Assembly (NCBI GenBank): GCA_047602575.1
Contig: JASGGY010000003.1
Location: 1 to 64,000, forward strand
Origin: UBA1366 sp047602575
GTDB taxonomy: Bacteria; Bacillota; Clostridia; Oscillospirales; Ruminococcaceae
Length of the DNA: 64,000 nucleotides
Direction of reading: 5' to 3'
Both the position numbers and the translations under genes were made by a program. Below the pieces are notes generated by a model, which was given only the letters and a program-made list of their open reading frames with translations, did no database searches and was not told where the DNA came from. Shown here piece after piece: positions 48,060-57,455 of the stretch; position 1 is the stretch's first letter; every line of letters begins with the position of its first letter.

Positions 48060-49706
48060 CTATTTCTTGTCCTCGCCCCGGATTTCCACGCGGCGGATTT
48101 TTCCGCTGATGGTTTTGGGAAGCTCCTTGACAAATTCCACGATGCGGGGATATTTATATGGAGCGGTGGCGTTTTTCACATAGTCCTGTAATTCTTTCAC
48201 CAGCGCGTCCGAGCCTTCATAGCCCTTTGCAAGCACGATGGTCGCCTTGACGACCTGACCGCGGATGGGATCCTTTGCACCGGTCACGGCGCATTCCAGA
48301 ACGGACGGGTGTTCCATCAGCACGCTTTCAATCTCAAACGGTCCGATGCGGTAGCCGCTCGCCTTGATGAGGTCGTCGGTTCTTCCCACATACCAGATAT
48401 AGCCGTCCTCATCGCGCCATGCGGTGTCGCCGGTGTGGTAAAGCCCGTCGTGCCATGCGGCGTTCGTGCCCTCTTCATTGCGGTAATAGCCCATAAACAG
48501 CCCCATGTGCGTTTCATCGGGCGTGCGGATGACGATTTCGCCGACCTCGCCCACGGGAACGGTATTGCCGTCCTCGTCCACGATGTCCAGATCATACAGC
48601 GGAACGGGCTTGCCCATCGAGCCGGGTTTTGGTTCCATGCCCACCAGATTGCAGGCAGCGACGACCATCTCGGTCTGACCAAAGCCCTCCATAAGCTTGA
48701 GCCCCGTGAACTCGTAGAACTTGTTGAACACCTCAGGGTTGAGTGCCTCGCCGGCAATGGTCGCGTATTTCAGGTTCGACAGATCATACTGCTCGATGCC
48801 TTCCTTGATAAAGAAGCGGTACATCGTCGGCGGTGCGCAGAAAGAATTTATTTTATTATCCTGAATCACCCGCAGCATTTCCTTGGGATCAAATTTATCA
48901 AAATCATAAACAAAGATAATGCCGCCGCAGGTGAGCTGCGCAAAAATTTTGCCCCACGCGCATTTTGCCCAGCCGGTTTCGGAAATCGTCAGATGCAGCG
49001 TGCCGTCCTGAATATTGTGCCAGTGCTTGGCGGTGATGATGTGCGCGGCGGTGTAGTAATAGTCGTGCATGACCATCTTCGGATAGCCCGTCGTGCCGGA
49101 GCTGAAAAACAGCACCATCGGCTCGCTTGCCTTGGTCGGAACGCGGTCGAGGGTTTTCGGGTATTTCTCCAGCTCCTCGTCAAAGCTTGTCCAACCGTCG
49201 CGTGTTCCGCGGACGATGAAGCGCTCCTCGATGCCGGTGTATTTCTCCATCGCTTCCTCAACGTGCGCCGTGCTTTCGCCGTCGGCGGTGACACAGACAT
49301 ACTTCACCGACGCAGATTCAAAGCGGTAAACATAATCCTTGACCATGAGCTGGTTGGTTGCCGGAATGAGAATCACGCCGATTTTGCTTAAACCGTAAAT
49401 CAAAAACCAGAACTGATAATGACGCTTCAACACCGCCATGACCATATCGCCCTTTTTCGCGCCGTGGGCTAAGAACATATTTGCAACCTGATTGCTTTTT
49501 TCCTTCAGCTCGCGGAATGTAAACCGATGCTCCTCGCCCTGCGTGTTGAGCCAGTGAAGCGCCACACGGTCAGGCTCTGCGTCGGCAATCGCGTCGATAA
49601 CGTCATAGGAGAAATTATAGTCGTCCTTACAGGCAACCTCAAATTTTGACAAAATCCCGTGTTCGTCAAATTCCTCTTTGACGAACTGTTTATAAAAATC
49701 CTTCAT
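48060..49706 (-). CDS. AMP-forming acyl-CoA synthetase (acetyl/medium-chain type)
   Basis: 548 residues. Adenylate-forming enzyme: P-loop FFSSGTTGYPKM (about 205-216), GEALNPE, GFGQTEMV, YHTGDTAWRDEDGYIWYVGRTDDLIKASGYRIGPFEIES and the C-terminal catalytic Lys in PKTISGKIRR. It activates a carboxylic acid with ATP and CoA. The sequence is closest to acetyl-CoA synthetase-like/medium-chain acyl-CoA synthetases (ACSM) of Clostridia; exact chain length is not evident. It follows an XRE-cupin regulator by 27 bp, which probably controls it, and ends with a terminator. Confidence 0.93.
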   Translation of the reverse strand: MKDFYKQFVKEEFDEHGILSKFEVACKDDYNFSYDVIDAIADAEPDRVALHWLNTQGEEHRFTFRELKEKSNQVANMFLAHGAKKGDMVMAVLKRHYQFWFLIYGLSKIGVILIPATNQLMVKDYVYRFESASVKYVCVTADGESTAHVEEAMEKYTGIEERFIVRGTRDGWTSFDEELEKYPKTLDRVPTKASEPMVLFFSSGTTGYPKMVMHDYYYTAAHIITAKHWHNIQDGTLHLTISETGWAKCAWGKIFAQLTCGGIIFVYDFDKFDPKEMLRVIQDNKINSFCAPPTMYRFFIKEGIEQYDLSNLKYATIAGEALNPEVFNKFYEFTGLKLMEGFGQTEMVVAACNLVGMEPKPGSMGKPVPLYDLDIVDEDGNTVPVGEVGEIVIRTPDETHMGLFMGYYRNEEGTNAAWHDGLYHTGDTAWRDEDGYIWYVGRTDDLIKASGYRIGPFEIESVLMEHPSVLECAVTGAKDPIRGQVVKATIVLAKGYEGSDALVKELQDYVKNATAPYKYPRIVEFVKELPKTISGKIRRVEIRGEDKK

Positions 49707-49733
49707 CAAGGGTGAACAAATCCTTTCCGTTGC

Positions 49734-50300
49734 TTATTTTTTGATCAGAACCGCCAGAAACTCGCAGTCCGCGCCGTCCACTGCAATCATGCCGTGCGGG
49801 GTTTTGGAATCATAATAGAGCGAATCGCCCTCGCTGAGAATTTCGGTATGGTCGCCGATGATGAACCTGATGCTGCCCTTGAGAATGAAATCCCACTCCT
49901 GTCCTTCGTGGACGGAAAGCCGGATGGGCTTGTCCTGCTCCAGCGCGTCATAGGGCGCTTTGACCAGCAGCGGCTCAATTTCCTTGTGCTTGAACAGGTA
50001 CGCCAGATGCTGATAAGCAAAGCGCTCGCGGCGCTCAATCGGCAGTCCCTTTCCCCGTCTGACAATGGAATAGGTGGAAAGCGTGGGTGCTGTGCCGGTA
50101 AGCAGCTCGATCAGATCCACGTTGAACAGCTCCGCACATTTGTACAGGAACGTCACAGAAAAATCCTTTTCGCCGGCTTCGATTTTCTCATACTCCTCCG
50201 CCGAAATACCGGTCTTTTCGCAGAAATCCTCCACGGAAAGCTCGCAGGAAATCCGCAGACCCTTCAGCCGCTGCGCGACTTCTTTCATGTTGTACTGCAT
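49734..50300 (-). CDS. XRE-family regulator with cupin domain
   Basis: 188 residues from ATG 50300 (AAGGGA eight bases upstream). N-terminal helix-turn-helix (VAQRLKGLRISCELSVEDFCEKTGISAEEYEKIEAGEKDFS, about 8-48) and C-terminal cupin_2 domain (HEGQEWDFILKGSIRFIIGDHTEILSEGDSLYYDSKTPHGMIA, about 131-173). Such regulators sense a small ligand in the cupin barrel. Position directly upstream of the acyl-CoA synthetase on the same strand suggests that gene is its target. Confidence 0.93.
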   Translation of the reverse strand: MQYNMKEVAQRLKGLRISCELSVEDFCEKTGISAEEYEKIEAGEKDFSVTFLYKCAELFNVDLIELLTGTAPTLSTYSIVRRGKGLPIERRERFAYQHLAYLFKHKEIEPLLVKAPYDALEQDKPIRLSVHEGQEWDFILKGSIRFIIGDHTEILSEGDSLYYDSKTPHGMIAVDGADCEFLAVLIKK

Positions 50301-50320
50301 GGTATGAATCCCTTCCCTCA

Positions 50321-51004
50321 CTATTTAAAATTTGCCGTTGTTCCGGGCAATCGCTCAATAATCAGTGCGGCAAGTCGGTCCGGCGTGTCCGCAACCGCAT
50401 CCGCGCCCGCTGCTTCCAGCTCATCTCTGCCGCGAAAGCCCCACGCGCAGCCCACGCAGGGAATCCCCGCATGACGCGCCGTCGCAGCATCCACGCCGCT
50501 GTCGCCCGCAAAAACCGTGTGCGCCGCGTCCGCATCAAAGCGCGCCATCAGTGCCAGCACAGCCGACGGGTCGGGCTTTTCCGGAAACCGCTCGTTCTTT
50601 CCGAACACCGCCGCGAACGTGCCGGGTGCAAAGAGCGCCTCTATGATTACATCGGCGAAAAACTGTGGCTTGTTGGTGTTGACCGCGCAGAGAATGCCCG
50701 CATCCTTGAGCGCCGCCAGTGTTCGCGTGATGCCCGCGTAGGGCTTGGTTTTGTCGGTTAAATGCACGGTATAAAATGCGTTGTAATCCGCCAGAACCGT
50801 CCGCGCAAGCGCCTCGCTGCGGCAAGCTTCCGGCAACATCCGTTCGATGAGCTTTTCCCGCCCGTTTCCGACAAAAAGCCGGTACGCGTCGGCTTCGTGC
50901 GTCGGCTGCTGCGCCTTTATCAGCGCCGCGTTGCAGGCATCCGCCAGATCCTCCAGCGAATCCACCAGCGTCCCGTCCAGATCAAAAATCGCAAGCCTTG
51001 TCAA
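50321..51004 (-). CDS. HAD-family phosphatase (phosphoglycolate phosphatase type)
   Basis: 227 residues from TTG 51004 (GGGAG eight bases upstream), where TRLAIFDLDGTLVDS provides the nucleophile Asp-x-Asp motif. Motif II is AVNTNKP, motif III Lys in FPEKPDPSAV, and motif IV VFAGDSGVDAATA, with an alpha-helical cap between. It resembles Gph/PgmB-type hydrolases that remove phosphate from 2-phosphoglycolate or sugar phosphates. It ends 20 bp before the XRE-cupin start, so the three minus-strand genes may be one operon. Confidence 0.92.
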   Translation of the reverse strand: MTRLAIFDLDGTLVDSLEDLADACNAALIKAQQPTHEADAYRLFVGNGREKLIERMLPEACRSEALARTVLADYNAFYTVHLTDKTKPYAGITRTLAALKDAGILCAVNTNKPQFFADVIIEALFAPGTFAAVFGKNERFPEKPDPSAVLALMARFDADAAHTVFAGDSGVDAATARHAGIPCVGCAWGFRGRDELEAAGADAVADTPDRLAALIIERLPGTTANFK

Positions 51005-51147
51005 TTGAAATGCTCCCACTCTTCCGCCGCACACAGAATTATTGTACACATTGGTAAAAAAATCATGCGCAATCCGCTAAATTATTGATAAGTATACCAG
51101 ATGATCCACCTAATATGATGAACCAATTAAATCAAATTAGTTAACAA

Positions 51148-51714
51148 TCATGAGAAAACGGTATGCTCCAGAAAAATCTTGACGCCGATGCCGATGAGGA
51201 TCAAGCCGCCGGCGATCTGCGCTTTTTTTCCCAGCTTTCCGCCGGAGCGCCGCCCGATACAGACCGCCAAAACGCTCAGCAGTGCCGTTACTGCACAGAT
51301 AAAAGCCGCCGCATAGGTGATTTTCACATCCAGTGCCGCCAACGAAATTCCTGCGGCGAGCGCGTCCACGCTTGTGGCAAAGCCCTGCGTCAACAGCAGC
51401 CCAACCGTCATCTGTGCGCTTGTCACGCAGCTGTCGGCGGGTGTGCGCATCGCGTCAACCAGCATTTTCCCGCCCAAAAAGCCCAGCAGCATCAGCGCGA
51501 TCACATGATCCACGCTGCGGATATAGTCGGCGAAGCTGCGCCCGAGTAAGAAGCCGATCGTCGGCATCGCCCCCTGGAACAGCCCGAAACAGACGCCGAT
51601 TGCGGCGGTCCAGCGGCGGTTGATGTTGCGCATACAAAGTCCGTCCGCCGCCGCCGCCGCGCAGGCATCCGCCGAAAGCCCCAATGCCAGCAAAAAAAGC
51701 TCCGCAAAATTCAT
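51148..51714 (-). CDS. mntP: Manganese efflux pump MntP
   Basis: 188 residues with six hydrophobic helices. Signature parts are ALGLSADACAAAAADGL in helix 1, GFLGGKMLVDAMR in helix 3 and QGFATSVDALAAGISLA in helix 4, the internally duplicated DUF204 pattern with buried Asp residues. It exports Mn2+. No yybP-ykoY riboswitch is visible in the 42-bp gap to tgt; the two may be co-transcribed. Confidence 0.94.
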   Translation of the reverse strand: MNFAELFLLALGLSADACAAAAADGLCMRNINRRWTAAIGVCFGLFQGAMPTIGFLLGRSFADYIRSVDHVIALMLLGFLGGKMLVDAMRTPADSCVTSAQMTVGLLLTQGFATSVDALAAGISLAALDVKITYAAAFICAVTALLSVLAVCIGRRSGGKLGKKAQIAGGLILIGIGVKIFLEHTVFS

Positions 51715-51756
51715 ATATCACAATCCTTTCGGTTTATCACAAGCCAGATCGGCTTG

Positions 51757-52911
51757 TTAAAGCGCCGGGTCAAGCTTTGATTCTAAAAGCGGCGAATACT
51801 GCGCACGGAACGCGTCAAACGTGCCGTTCTCGATGCTTTCGCGAATCCGCGCGGTGAGCGTGTTGTAGAAAAACAGGTTGTGCATCACCGCAAGCCGTCC
51901 GGCAAGCTGTTCGCCGGATTTGAACAAATGCCGCACATATGCCCGCGAGAATTGCCGGCAGGTCGGACAGTCGCACTGTGTGTCAATCGCGCGGTCGTCG
52001 GTTTCGTAGCGGCTGTTGGTGATGTGCATGATGCCGTTCCATGTGAACAGCGTGCCGTGGCGCGCGTTGCGGCTGGGCATGACGCAGTCAAAAAAGTCAA
52101 TCCCGCGCGCGACCGCCTCGATGATGTTCGAGGGCGTTCCCACGCCCATCAGATAGCGCGGCTTATCTTCCGGCATAAAGGGCACAACCTGCTCTAAAAT
52201 GTGGTACATCACCGGAATCGGCTCGCCCACCGCCAATCCGCCCACCGCAAAGCCGTCTAAATCCAGCTCGCGGATTTCCTTCATATGCTCGATCCGCAGC
52301 TCGTCATAGGTACAGCCCTGGTTGATGCCAAAAAGCATCTGCTGCGGATTAAGCGTGGTTTCAAGCGCGTTGAGGCGGCGCATTTCGTCAATGCAGCGCT
52401 TGAGCCAGCGCGTCGTCATCCGGCAGCTCTGCGCGGCATAAGCGCGCTCGGCGGGGTTTTCCACACATTCGTCAAACGCCATGGCAATGGTCGAGGCAAG
52501 GTTTGACTGGATGCGCATACTCTCCTCCGGACCCATGAAAATCTTCCGCCCGTCCACGTGGGAGTTGAAATATACGCCCTCCTCCTTGATCTTCCGCAGC
52601 TTAGAGAGCGAAAACACCTGAAACCCGCCGCTGTCCGTCAGCACCGGTCCGTCCCAGCGCATGAACTTCCGCAGTCCGCCCAGTTTGCGGATCACCTCGT
52701 CGCCCGGACGCACATGCAGGTGATAGGTGTTGCAAAGCTCCACCTGGCAGTTCAGCTCCCCCGCCAGATCCGCGGACGATACCCCGCCCTTGATGGCGGC
52801 GCTTGTTCCCACATTCATAAAAACTGGCGTCTGAATGACGCCGTGGGGTGTTGTAAAGGTACCGCGGCGGGCTTCCCCCTGCCGTGCAATGAGTCTGTAC
52901 ATCGTATCCAT
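51757..52911 (-). CDS. tgt: Queuine tRNA-ribosyltransferase
   Basis: 384 residues. Exchanges G34 of GUN-anticodon tRNAs for preQ1 or queuine. Key motifs: TPVFMNVGTSAAIKG, LTDSGGFQVFSL (nucleophile region), GFAVGGLAVGEP, DFFDCVMPSRNARHG, and the zinc site CDCPTC...H. Start is ATG 52911 or the ATG three codons later; GGGAG lies upstream. The reductase gene queH in the same window (9061-9740) is frame-damaged. Confidence 0.97.
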   Translation of the reverse strand: MDTMYRLIARQGEARRGTFTTPHGVIQTPVFMNVGTSAAIKGGVSSADLAGELNCQVELCNTYHLHVRPGDEVIRKLGGLRKFMRWDGPVLTDSGGFQVFSLSKLRKIKEEGVYFNSHVDGRKIFMGPEESMRIQSNLASTIAMAFDECVENPAERAYAAQSCRMTTRWLKRCIDEMRRLNALETTLNPQQMLFGINQGCTYDELRIEHMKEIRELDLDGFAVGGLAVGEPIPVMYHILEQVVPFMPEDKPRYLMGVGTPSNIIEAVARGIDFFDCVMPSRNARHGTLFTWNGIMHITNSRYETDDRAIDTQCDCPTCRQFSRAYVRHLFKSGEQLAGRLAVMHNLFFYNTLTARIRESIENGTFDAFRAQYSPLLESKLDPAL

Positions 52912-52967
52912 ATGCTCCCGTGCGGGAACATATCCTCCTCCCGGACAAATTTTCCGTAACAGCTTTC

Positions 52968-52996
52968 AGTATACCAAATTACGGCGCGGAAAGCAA
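52968..52996 (-). promoter_or_regulatory. Promoter of tgt
   Basis: Minus strand TTGCTT (52996-52991), 17-bp spacer, TATACT (52973-52968). Confidence 0.7.
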
Positions 52997-53053
52997 GTAT
53001 TTTTGCTTGTTCTCTTGGATTGAAATATATTTTCACTTTGTGGAAATTCGCCT

Positions 53054-53082
53054 TTGCTTTTTGGATGGAAATCTGTTATAAT
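53054..53082 (+). promoter_or_regulatory. Promoter of the carD-like gene
   Basis: TTGCTT (53054-53059), 17-bp spacer, TATAAT (53077-53082). Confidence 0.75.
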
Positions 53083-53157
53083 GTATATAACAGCCTTTTG
53101 TATCGGCAGGGTGCTGGATGTCCGCAAACAAACACGTAAAAAATTTGGAGGTACACT

Positions 53158-53664
53158 ATGTACGAACAGGGCAGCTACCTTGTATACGGCACGGGCGAAA
53201 TCTGCCGCGTCGAAGGCAGCGTCATGAAATGCTTTGACGGAAAAAACGAACGCGAATACATCTGTCTTGCGCCGCTTGAGGCGGGCAATTCCACCTATTA
53301 CATCCCGGCGGATAAGCTCGGCGAAAAAGCGCGGGCGCTTCTGACGCGTGAGGAAATTCTCGCGCTCATCGACCGGATTCCGCAGGCGACCGAGCTTTGG
53401 ATTCCCGACAAAAACGAGCGCCGGAATCACTTTGACCGTGTGCTGCGCGGGGGCGACTTCATGCAGCTTGCCGCGATGATGCAGGCGATTTTTCTGGAGC
53501 GGGAAAAGAAATGCTCCGGTGGCAAGCACCTGTGCGCCACCGACGAAAAGGCGTTTTCCGCAGCGGAACGGCTGATCGCAAAGGAGTTTTCATTCGTCCT
53601 CAACATCACCGAAGCGGAGGTTGCGGGCTTCATCGACGCGCGGCTCGAGCAGCAGGCTCAATAG
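53158..53664 (+). CDS. CarD/CdnL-family RNA polymerase-binding regulator
   Basis: 168 residues. The N-terminal Tudor-like RID domain (MYEQGSYLVYGTGEICRVEGSVMKCFDGKNEREYICLAPLEAGNSTYYIPADK, 1-53) binds the RNA polymerase beta subunit; the helical C-terminal domain (about 60-165) contacts promoter DNA. CarD proteins tune open-complex formation at many promoters. GGAGG lies nine bases before the ATG. The stop overlaps the convergent SRAP gene by 7 bp. Confidence 0.93.
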   Translation: MYEQGSYLVYGTGEICRVEGSVMKCFDGKNEREYICLAPLEAGNSTYYIPADKLGEKARALLTREEILALIDRIPQATELWIPDKNERRNHFDRVLRGGDFMQLAAMMQAIFLEREKKCSGGKHLCATDEKAFSAAERLIAKEFSFVLNITEAEVAGFIDARLEQQAQ

Positions 53665-54245
53665 CGCTCCATCATCAGTGCCGGCATTCTGCCAGCAAGC
53701 ATCTGCTCGGCGCTTGCACGGTCAAGCAGCCAGCTCGTCAGGCTTTCCCGCGCAAGCACCACCGGCATCCGGTCGTGAATGTGCGCGATTTCCCCGGAAG
53801 CGGCAGTCGTCAGAATCACAAAGTGCGGCGCGCCGTCCACCGGCAGGAAAATCCCCGCCAGATACAGCGTCGCGCGATCCGGCAGGCGGAACAGGTAACG
53901 CAGCTTCTCCTTCCCCGCCCTGTCCCACTCGAAAAATCCTGTGGACGGCACGACACAGCGCCGCTGCGCGAAGCTTTGCGCGAACAGACTGCGCGTGGCT
54001 GCGGTTTCGCTGCGCGCGTTGATGATAACGCCGCTTGATCCGGCGCGCGGAAAGCCCCAGTGCATCGCTACTGGCTGCATCCCAGTCTGTTCCTGTGTTT
54101 TAAACACCACCGCGTTGTCGGTTGGGCGCACAATGCCGGTTTTTACCGGCGGTTCACCACGCTGCACAAGGCGCAGGTTCATTTGCGCGACCACCTCGGC
54201 GGCGCACGGGTTTTCGTCGTCAAAAAGCGTGAACTGACCGCACAT
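53658..54245 (-). CDS. SRAP-domain protein (HMCES/YedK type)
   Basis: 195 residues from ATG 54245, where MCGQFTLF places the catalytic Cys at position 2; the upstream extension is rejected and GGAGG lies before the ATG. Other family motifs: INARSETAATRSLF, RRCVVPSTGFFEWDR and the active-site HDRMPVVL. The enzyme crosslinks to abasic sites in single-stranded DNA to protect them from breakage. Confidence 0.95.
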   Translation of the reverse strand: MCGQFTLFDDENPCAAEVVAQMNLRLVQRGEPPVKTGIVRPTDNAVVFKTQEQTGMQPVAMHWGFPRAGSSGVIINARSETAATRSLFAQSFAQRRCVVPSTGFFEWDRAGKEKLRYLFRLPDRATLYLAGIFLPVDGAPHFVILTTAASGEIAHIHDRMPVVLARESLTSWLLDRASAEQMLAGRMPALMMERY

Positions 54246-54395
54246 ACGCGTTCCTCCGATGGCTGATTTCACCTTTATATTAAGTGGCTGCTGATCCGAA
54301 TATGTTATGATTATACCAGCATGATGCGGATTCTTTTTGAACGGCAGGCAAACTCTGTATAAATTTCACCGTTTTTTCAGGAAGGGGCGAATGAC

Positions 54396-55241
54396 TTGAA
54401 CATCAAAATCACCTCCGACAGCACCTGCGACTTATCGCCGGAACTGATTGCCGCGCAGAACATCTCCATTGTGCCGCTGACCGTCGTCATGGGCGGAAAG
54501 AACTACCGCGACGCAATAGACGTTGTTCCGGCGGACATTTTCGCGTTTGTTGGCGCGGGGCACGGTTTTTGTTCCACAGCGGCGGTGAACATCGCGGAGT
54601 ACGAACAGTTTTTCGGGCAGTTTTCAGCCGATTATGATGCGGTTGTTCACATTTGTCTGGGTGCGGGATTTTCCTCCTGTTACCAGAACGCCTGTATCGC
54701 AGCGGCGGACTTCCCCAATGTTCACGTCGTGGATTCGCAAAATCTTTCGACTGGTCACGGTCATATTGTGCTGGAAGCCGCGCGCAGGGCTGCGGATTGC
54801 ACGGACGCGGGCGCACTCAGCGATGCACTACGTGAACTTGCCGGTCGCGTGGAAGCAAGCTTTTTGCTCGACAAGCTTGACTATATGGTCAAGGGCGGAC
54901 GCTGCTCTGCAGTCGCGGCACTCGGCGCGAATCTGCTGCGGCTCAAGCCCTGCATCGAGGTTGCGGACGGCAAGATGAAGGTCGTGAAAAAATACCGTGG
55001 CAGCTACGCAAAGTGCATTGCCGATTATGTGGACGAGCGCCTTTGCGGGCGCGGTGATATTGTGGAAGATACCATTTTCATCACGCACACGCCGGTGGAT
55101 GATGGGATTGTGGAGCTTGTCAAAGACCGCGTCGCACACAGCGGAAAGCAGTTCTCCGAGATTTATCAGACACAGGCGGGCTGCACGGTGTCCTGTCACT
55201 GCGGGCCGGGCACGCTGGGTGTGCTGTTTATCAGGAAGTAG
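54396..55241 (+). CDS. DegV family protein (fatty-acid-binding)
   Basis: 281 residues from TTG 54396 with GGAAGGGG eight bases upstream. NIKITSDSTCDLSPELIAAQNISIVPLTV at the start, VVHICLGAGFSSCYQNA and VVDSQNLSTGHGHIVLEAA in the middle, and HCGPGTLGVLFIRK at the end fit the DegV/FakB family. Such proteins bind a fatty acid for phosphorylation by FakA. The FakA kinase gene is not in the window. Confidence 0.93.
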   Translation: MNIKITSDSTCDLSPELIAAQNISIVPLTVVMGGKNYRDAIDVVPADIFAFVGAGHGFCSTAAVNIAEYEQFFGQFSADYDAVVHICLGAGFSSCYQNACIAAADFPNVHVVDSQNLSTGHGHIVLEAARRAADCTDAGALSDALRELAGRVEASFLLDKLDYMVKGGRCSAVAALGANLLRLKPCIEVADGKMKVVKKYRGSYAKCIADYVDERLCGRGDIVEDTIFITHTPVDDGIVELVKDRVAHSGKQFSEIYQTQAGCTVSCHCGPGTLGVLFIRK

Positions 55242-55262
55242 AACGGATTGTATACCGATAAA

Positions 55263-55302
55263 ATCCCGCCCATCCGGTTCATGAACCAGATGGGCGGAAT
55301 TT
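55263..55302. terminator. Bidirectional terminator between degV and fucO genes
   Basis: Long hairpin CCGCCCATC / GATGGGCGG with inner GGTTCATGAACC, T-rich tails on both sides. Confidence 0.8.
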
Positions 55303-55306
55303 GTTA

Positions 55307-56454
55307 TTACAGCAGCTTTCTATACAGCTCAATAATCTCCGCAACGCTTGTTTCGCGCGGGTTTCCGGGGCGGCACGCGTCGGCGTAGGCGGATTCCGCA
55401 AGGAACTCGAGATCCTCCTCCTTGACAATCGCCTTTAAGTCCTGCGGGATGCCTACATCCGCGGCAAGCTTTGCCACCGCGTCGATGGCGGCTTTGCGGT
55501 ATTCCTCCTGCGTCATGGCTTCCGTGCCGGACACGCCCATCGCTTTGGCGATGTCGCGGTATTTTTCGTCGGTGGCAGGCGCGTTGTATGCCATTACCGT
55601 GGGCAGAATGATCGCGTTCGCAACGCCATGCGGGGTGTCATACAACGCGCCCAGCGGATGCGCCATGGAATGCACAATGCCAAGTCCCACGTTTGAGAAG
55701 CCCATGCCGGCGATGTATTGCCCGAGCGCCATGCCCTCGCGTCCCTCCGGCGTGTTGTCCACCGCGCCGCGCAGAGAAGCGGAAATCAGCTCAATTGCTT
55801 TCAGATGGAACATATCCGACAGCGTCCATGCCGCGCCGGTGATATAGCCCTCGATTGCGTGCGTGAGCGCGTCCATGCCGGTGGCGGCGGTCAGCCCTTT
55901 GGGCATCGATGCCATCATGTCGGGGTCAACCACGGCAACAACGGGAATGTCATGCGGATCAACGCAGACGAATTTACGGTTTTTCTCAACGTCGGTGATG
56001 ACGTAGTTGATCGTGACCTCCGCCGCTGTGCCGGCTGTGGTGGGAACGGCGATGATCGGCACACAGGGTTTTTTCGTCGGGGCAACGCCCTCAAGGCTTC
56101 TCACGTCGGCGTACTCGGGATTGGTGATGATGATGCCGATTGCTTTTGCGGTGTCAATGGATGAGCCGCCGCCGATTGCGACGATATAATCCGCACCGGA
56201 AGCCTGAAAAGCCGTCACACCGTTCTGTACGTTCTCGATCGTGGGGTTCGCCTTGATGTCGGAATACAGGCTGTAGGCAAGCCCCGCGCCGTCCAGCACG
56301 TCCGTGACTTTCTTTGCCACGCCGAATTTGATCAGATCCGGATCGGTGCAGACGAACGCTTTTTGTACCCGCGCGCCTTTGCCTCGTCCGCAACCGCAGA
56401 AACAGCACCCTTGCCGTGATAAGAGGTTTCGTTGAGAATGAATCTGTTTGCCAT
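55307..56454 (-). CDS. fucO: Iron-containing alcohol dehydrogenase, lactaldehyde reductase type; one frameshift near the N-terminus
   Basis: About 382 residues when one base is restored. From ATG 56454 (AAAGGAG upstream) it reads MANRFILNETSYHGKGAVSA and EAKARGYKK. The frame then breaks at a run of five A (minus strand, 56364-56360); a sixth A gives AFVCTDPDLIKFGVAKKVTD and the uninterrupted rest. NAD-binding GGGSSIDTAKA and metal-ligand segments MDALTHAIEGY and HSMAHPLGALYDTPHG are intact, and similarity to E. coli FucO is evident along the whole length (RSLEGVAPTKKPCVPIIAVPTTAGTAAEVTINYVIT). It interconverts lactaldehyde and 1,2-propanediol. The break is most simply a homopolymer sequencing error. 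Confidence 0.9.
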
Positions 56455-56522
56455 TTTGTACACTCCTTTATAAATAATCACTGAAACTGCACATTGAAAC
56501 ACGGTGTTTGTCCGTTATCTTT

Positions 56523-56551
56523 ACTATATCAGATTGATAAAATAATGTCAA
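56523..56551 (-). promoter_or_regulatory. Promoter of fucO
   Basis: Minus strand TTGACA (56551-56546), 17-bp spacer, TATAGT (56528-56523). Confidence 0.8.
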
Positions 56552-56712
56552 TCCCCTTTTCCTGAAATCTGTGTGATAATTCAGCGTGACAGGCGGCATA
56601 TACGATACAACGAGCGTCCTGTTAAATCTAAGCGCATCTGTCAATCATCTGCTACAGTGATTCATCGTGGCGCAAAAATCAAGATTGTCGTCAGTCAGAA
56701 CCCATTGTTCAC
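56552..56712. other. Intergenic stretch between divergent promoters
   Basis: No ORF, RNA gene or strong hairpin recognised between the fucO promoter and the acetyltransferase promoter. Confidence 0.4.
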
Positions 56713-56741
56713 TTGACAAAACCGCCGATTTTCGTTACACT
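56713..56741 (+). promoter_or_regulatory. Promoter of the PAT-type acetyltransferase gene
   Basis: TTGACA (56713-56718), 17-bp spacer, TACACT (56736-56741). The leader is about 105 nt long. Confidence 0.7.
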
Positions 56742-56851
56742 GATTAAGAAGGTATTACTTGTCAGAAAAATTACGAACTTTATTATTAAAATTTTAAAAG
56801 CGGGGTGAAACCTGTGGCGGCGAAGCAGTTTGTCGCACATGGGCAATTGAT

Positions 56852-57421
56852 TTGAGTGGAAACATAAAAATTCGTCCGGCATCGGTAGCGGATACGGAAA
56901 GCTTACTTGCGATTTATACACCGTACGTAATGGAAACAGCGGTTACATTTGATTATACCGTACCCAGTGCCGCAGCGTTTGCGGCGAAGATGCGGAAAAT
57001 CACGGAAAAATATCCTTTTTTCGTTGCGGAGGAGGACGGACAGATAGTCGGTTATGCCTATGCATCAGCGTTCAAAGACCGTGCAGCTTATAACTGGACG
57101 GTGGAAACCACGATTTATCTTTCCCAAAAATCGCGCGGAAAAGGCATCGGCAGAACCTTATACCTTGCCTTGGAGGATGCGTTAAAGCGCCAGAATGTTC
57201 TGAACCTCAACGCTTGTATTGCCGTAACAACGACGGAGGATGCTTACTTAACCAATGCAAGTGTCTACTTCCACGAGAAATTAGGCTACCGTAAAGTTGC
57301 GCATTTTTCCGCATGCGGATTCAAATTCGGAAGATGGTATGATATGATTTGGATGGAAAAGCTGCTCGGTGCGCATACGAACGCGCCAACGCAATTCGTG
57401 CCGTTTCCGCAAGTGCAATGA
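56852..57421 (+). CDS. GNAT acetyltransferase of the phosphinothricin N-acetyltransferase (PAT) type
   Basis: 189 residues. IKIRPASVADTESLLAIYTPYVMETAVTFDYTVPS and the acetyl-CoA loop QKSRGKGIGRTLYLALEDAL, then HEKLGYRKVAHFSACGFKFGRWYDMIWMEK, match the PAT/YncA group, which acetylates amines such as methionine sulfoximine or phosphinothricin. The start is uncertain: TTG 56852 has no good ribosome-binding site but overlaps the stop of a 16-codon upstream frame beginning GTG 56805, so translational coupling is possible. Confidence 0.88.
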   Translation: MSGNIKIRPASVADTESLLAIYTPYVMETAVTFDYTVPSAAAFAAKMRKITEKYPFFVAEEDGQIVGYAYASAFKDRAAYNWTVETTIYLSQKSRGKGIGRTLYLALEDALKRQNVLNLNACIAVTTTEDAYLTNASVYFHEKLGYRKVAHFSACGFKFGRWYDMIWMEKLLGAHTNAPTQFVPFPQVQ

Positions 57422-57455
57422 ATCAACATAGCGGGTTTTGACGAGAGGAAAACTG

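Noticed and set aside
51715..51756. Manganese riboswitch before mntP
   Set aside because: The gap to tgt is 42 bp, too short for a yybP-ykoY element.
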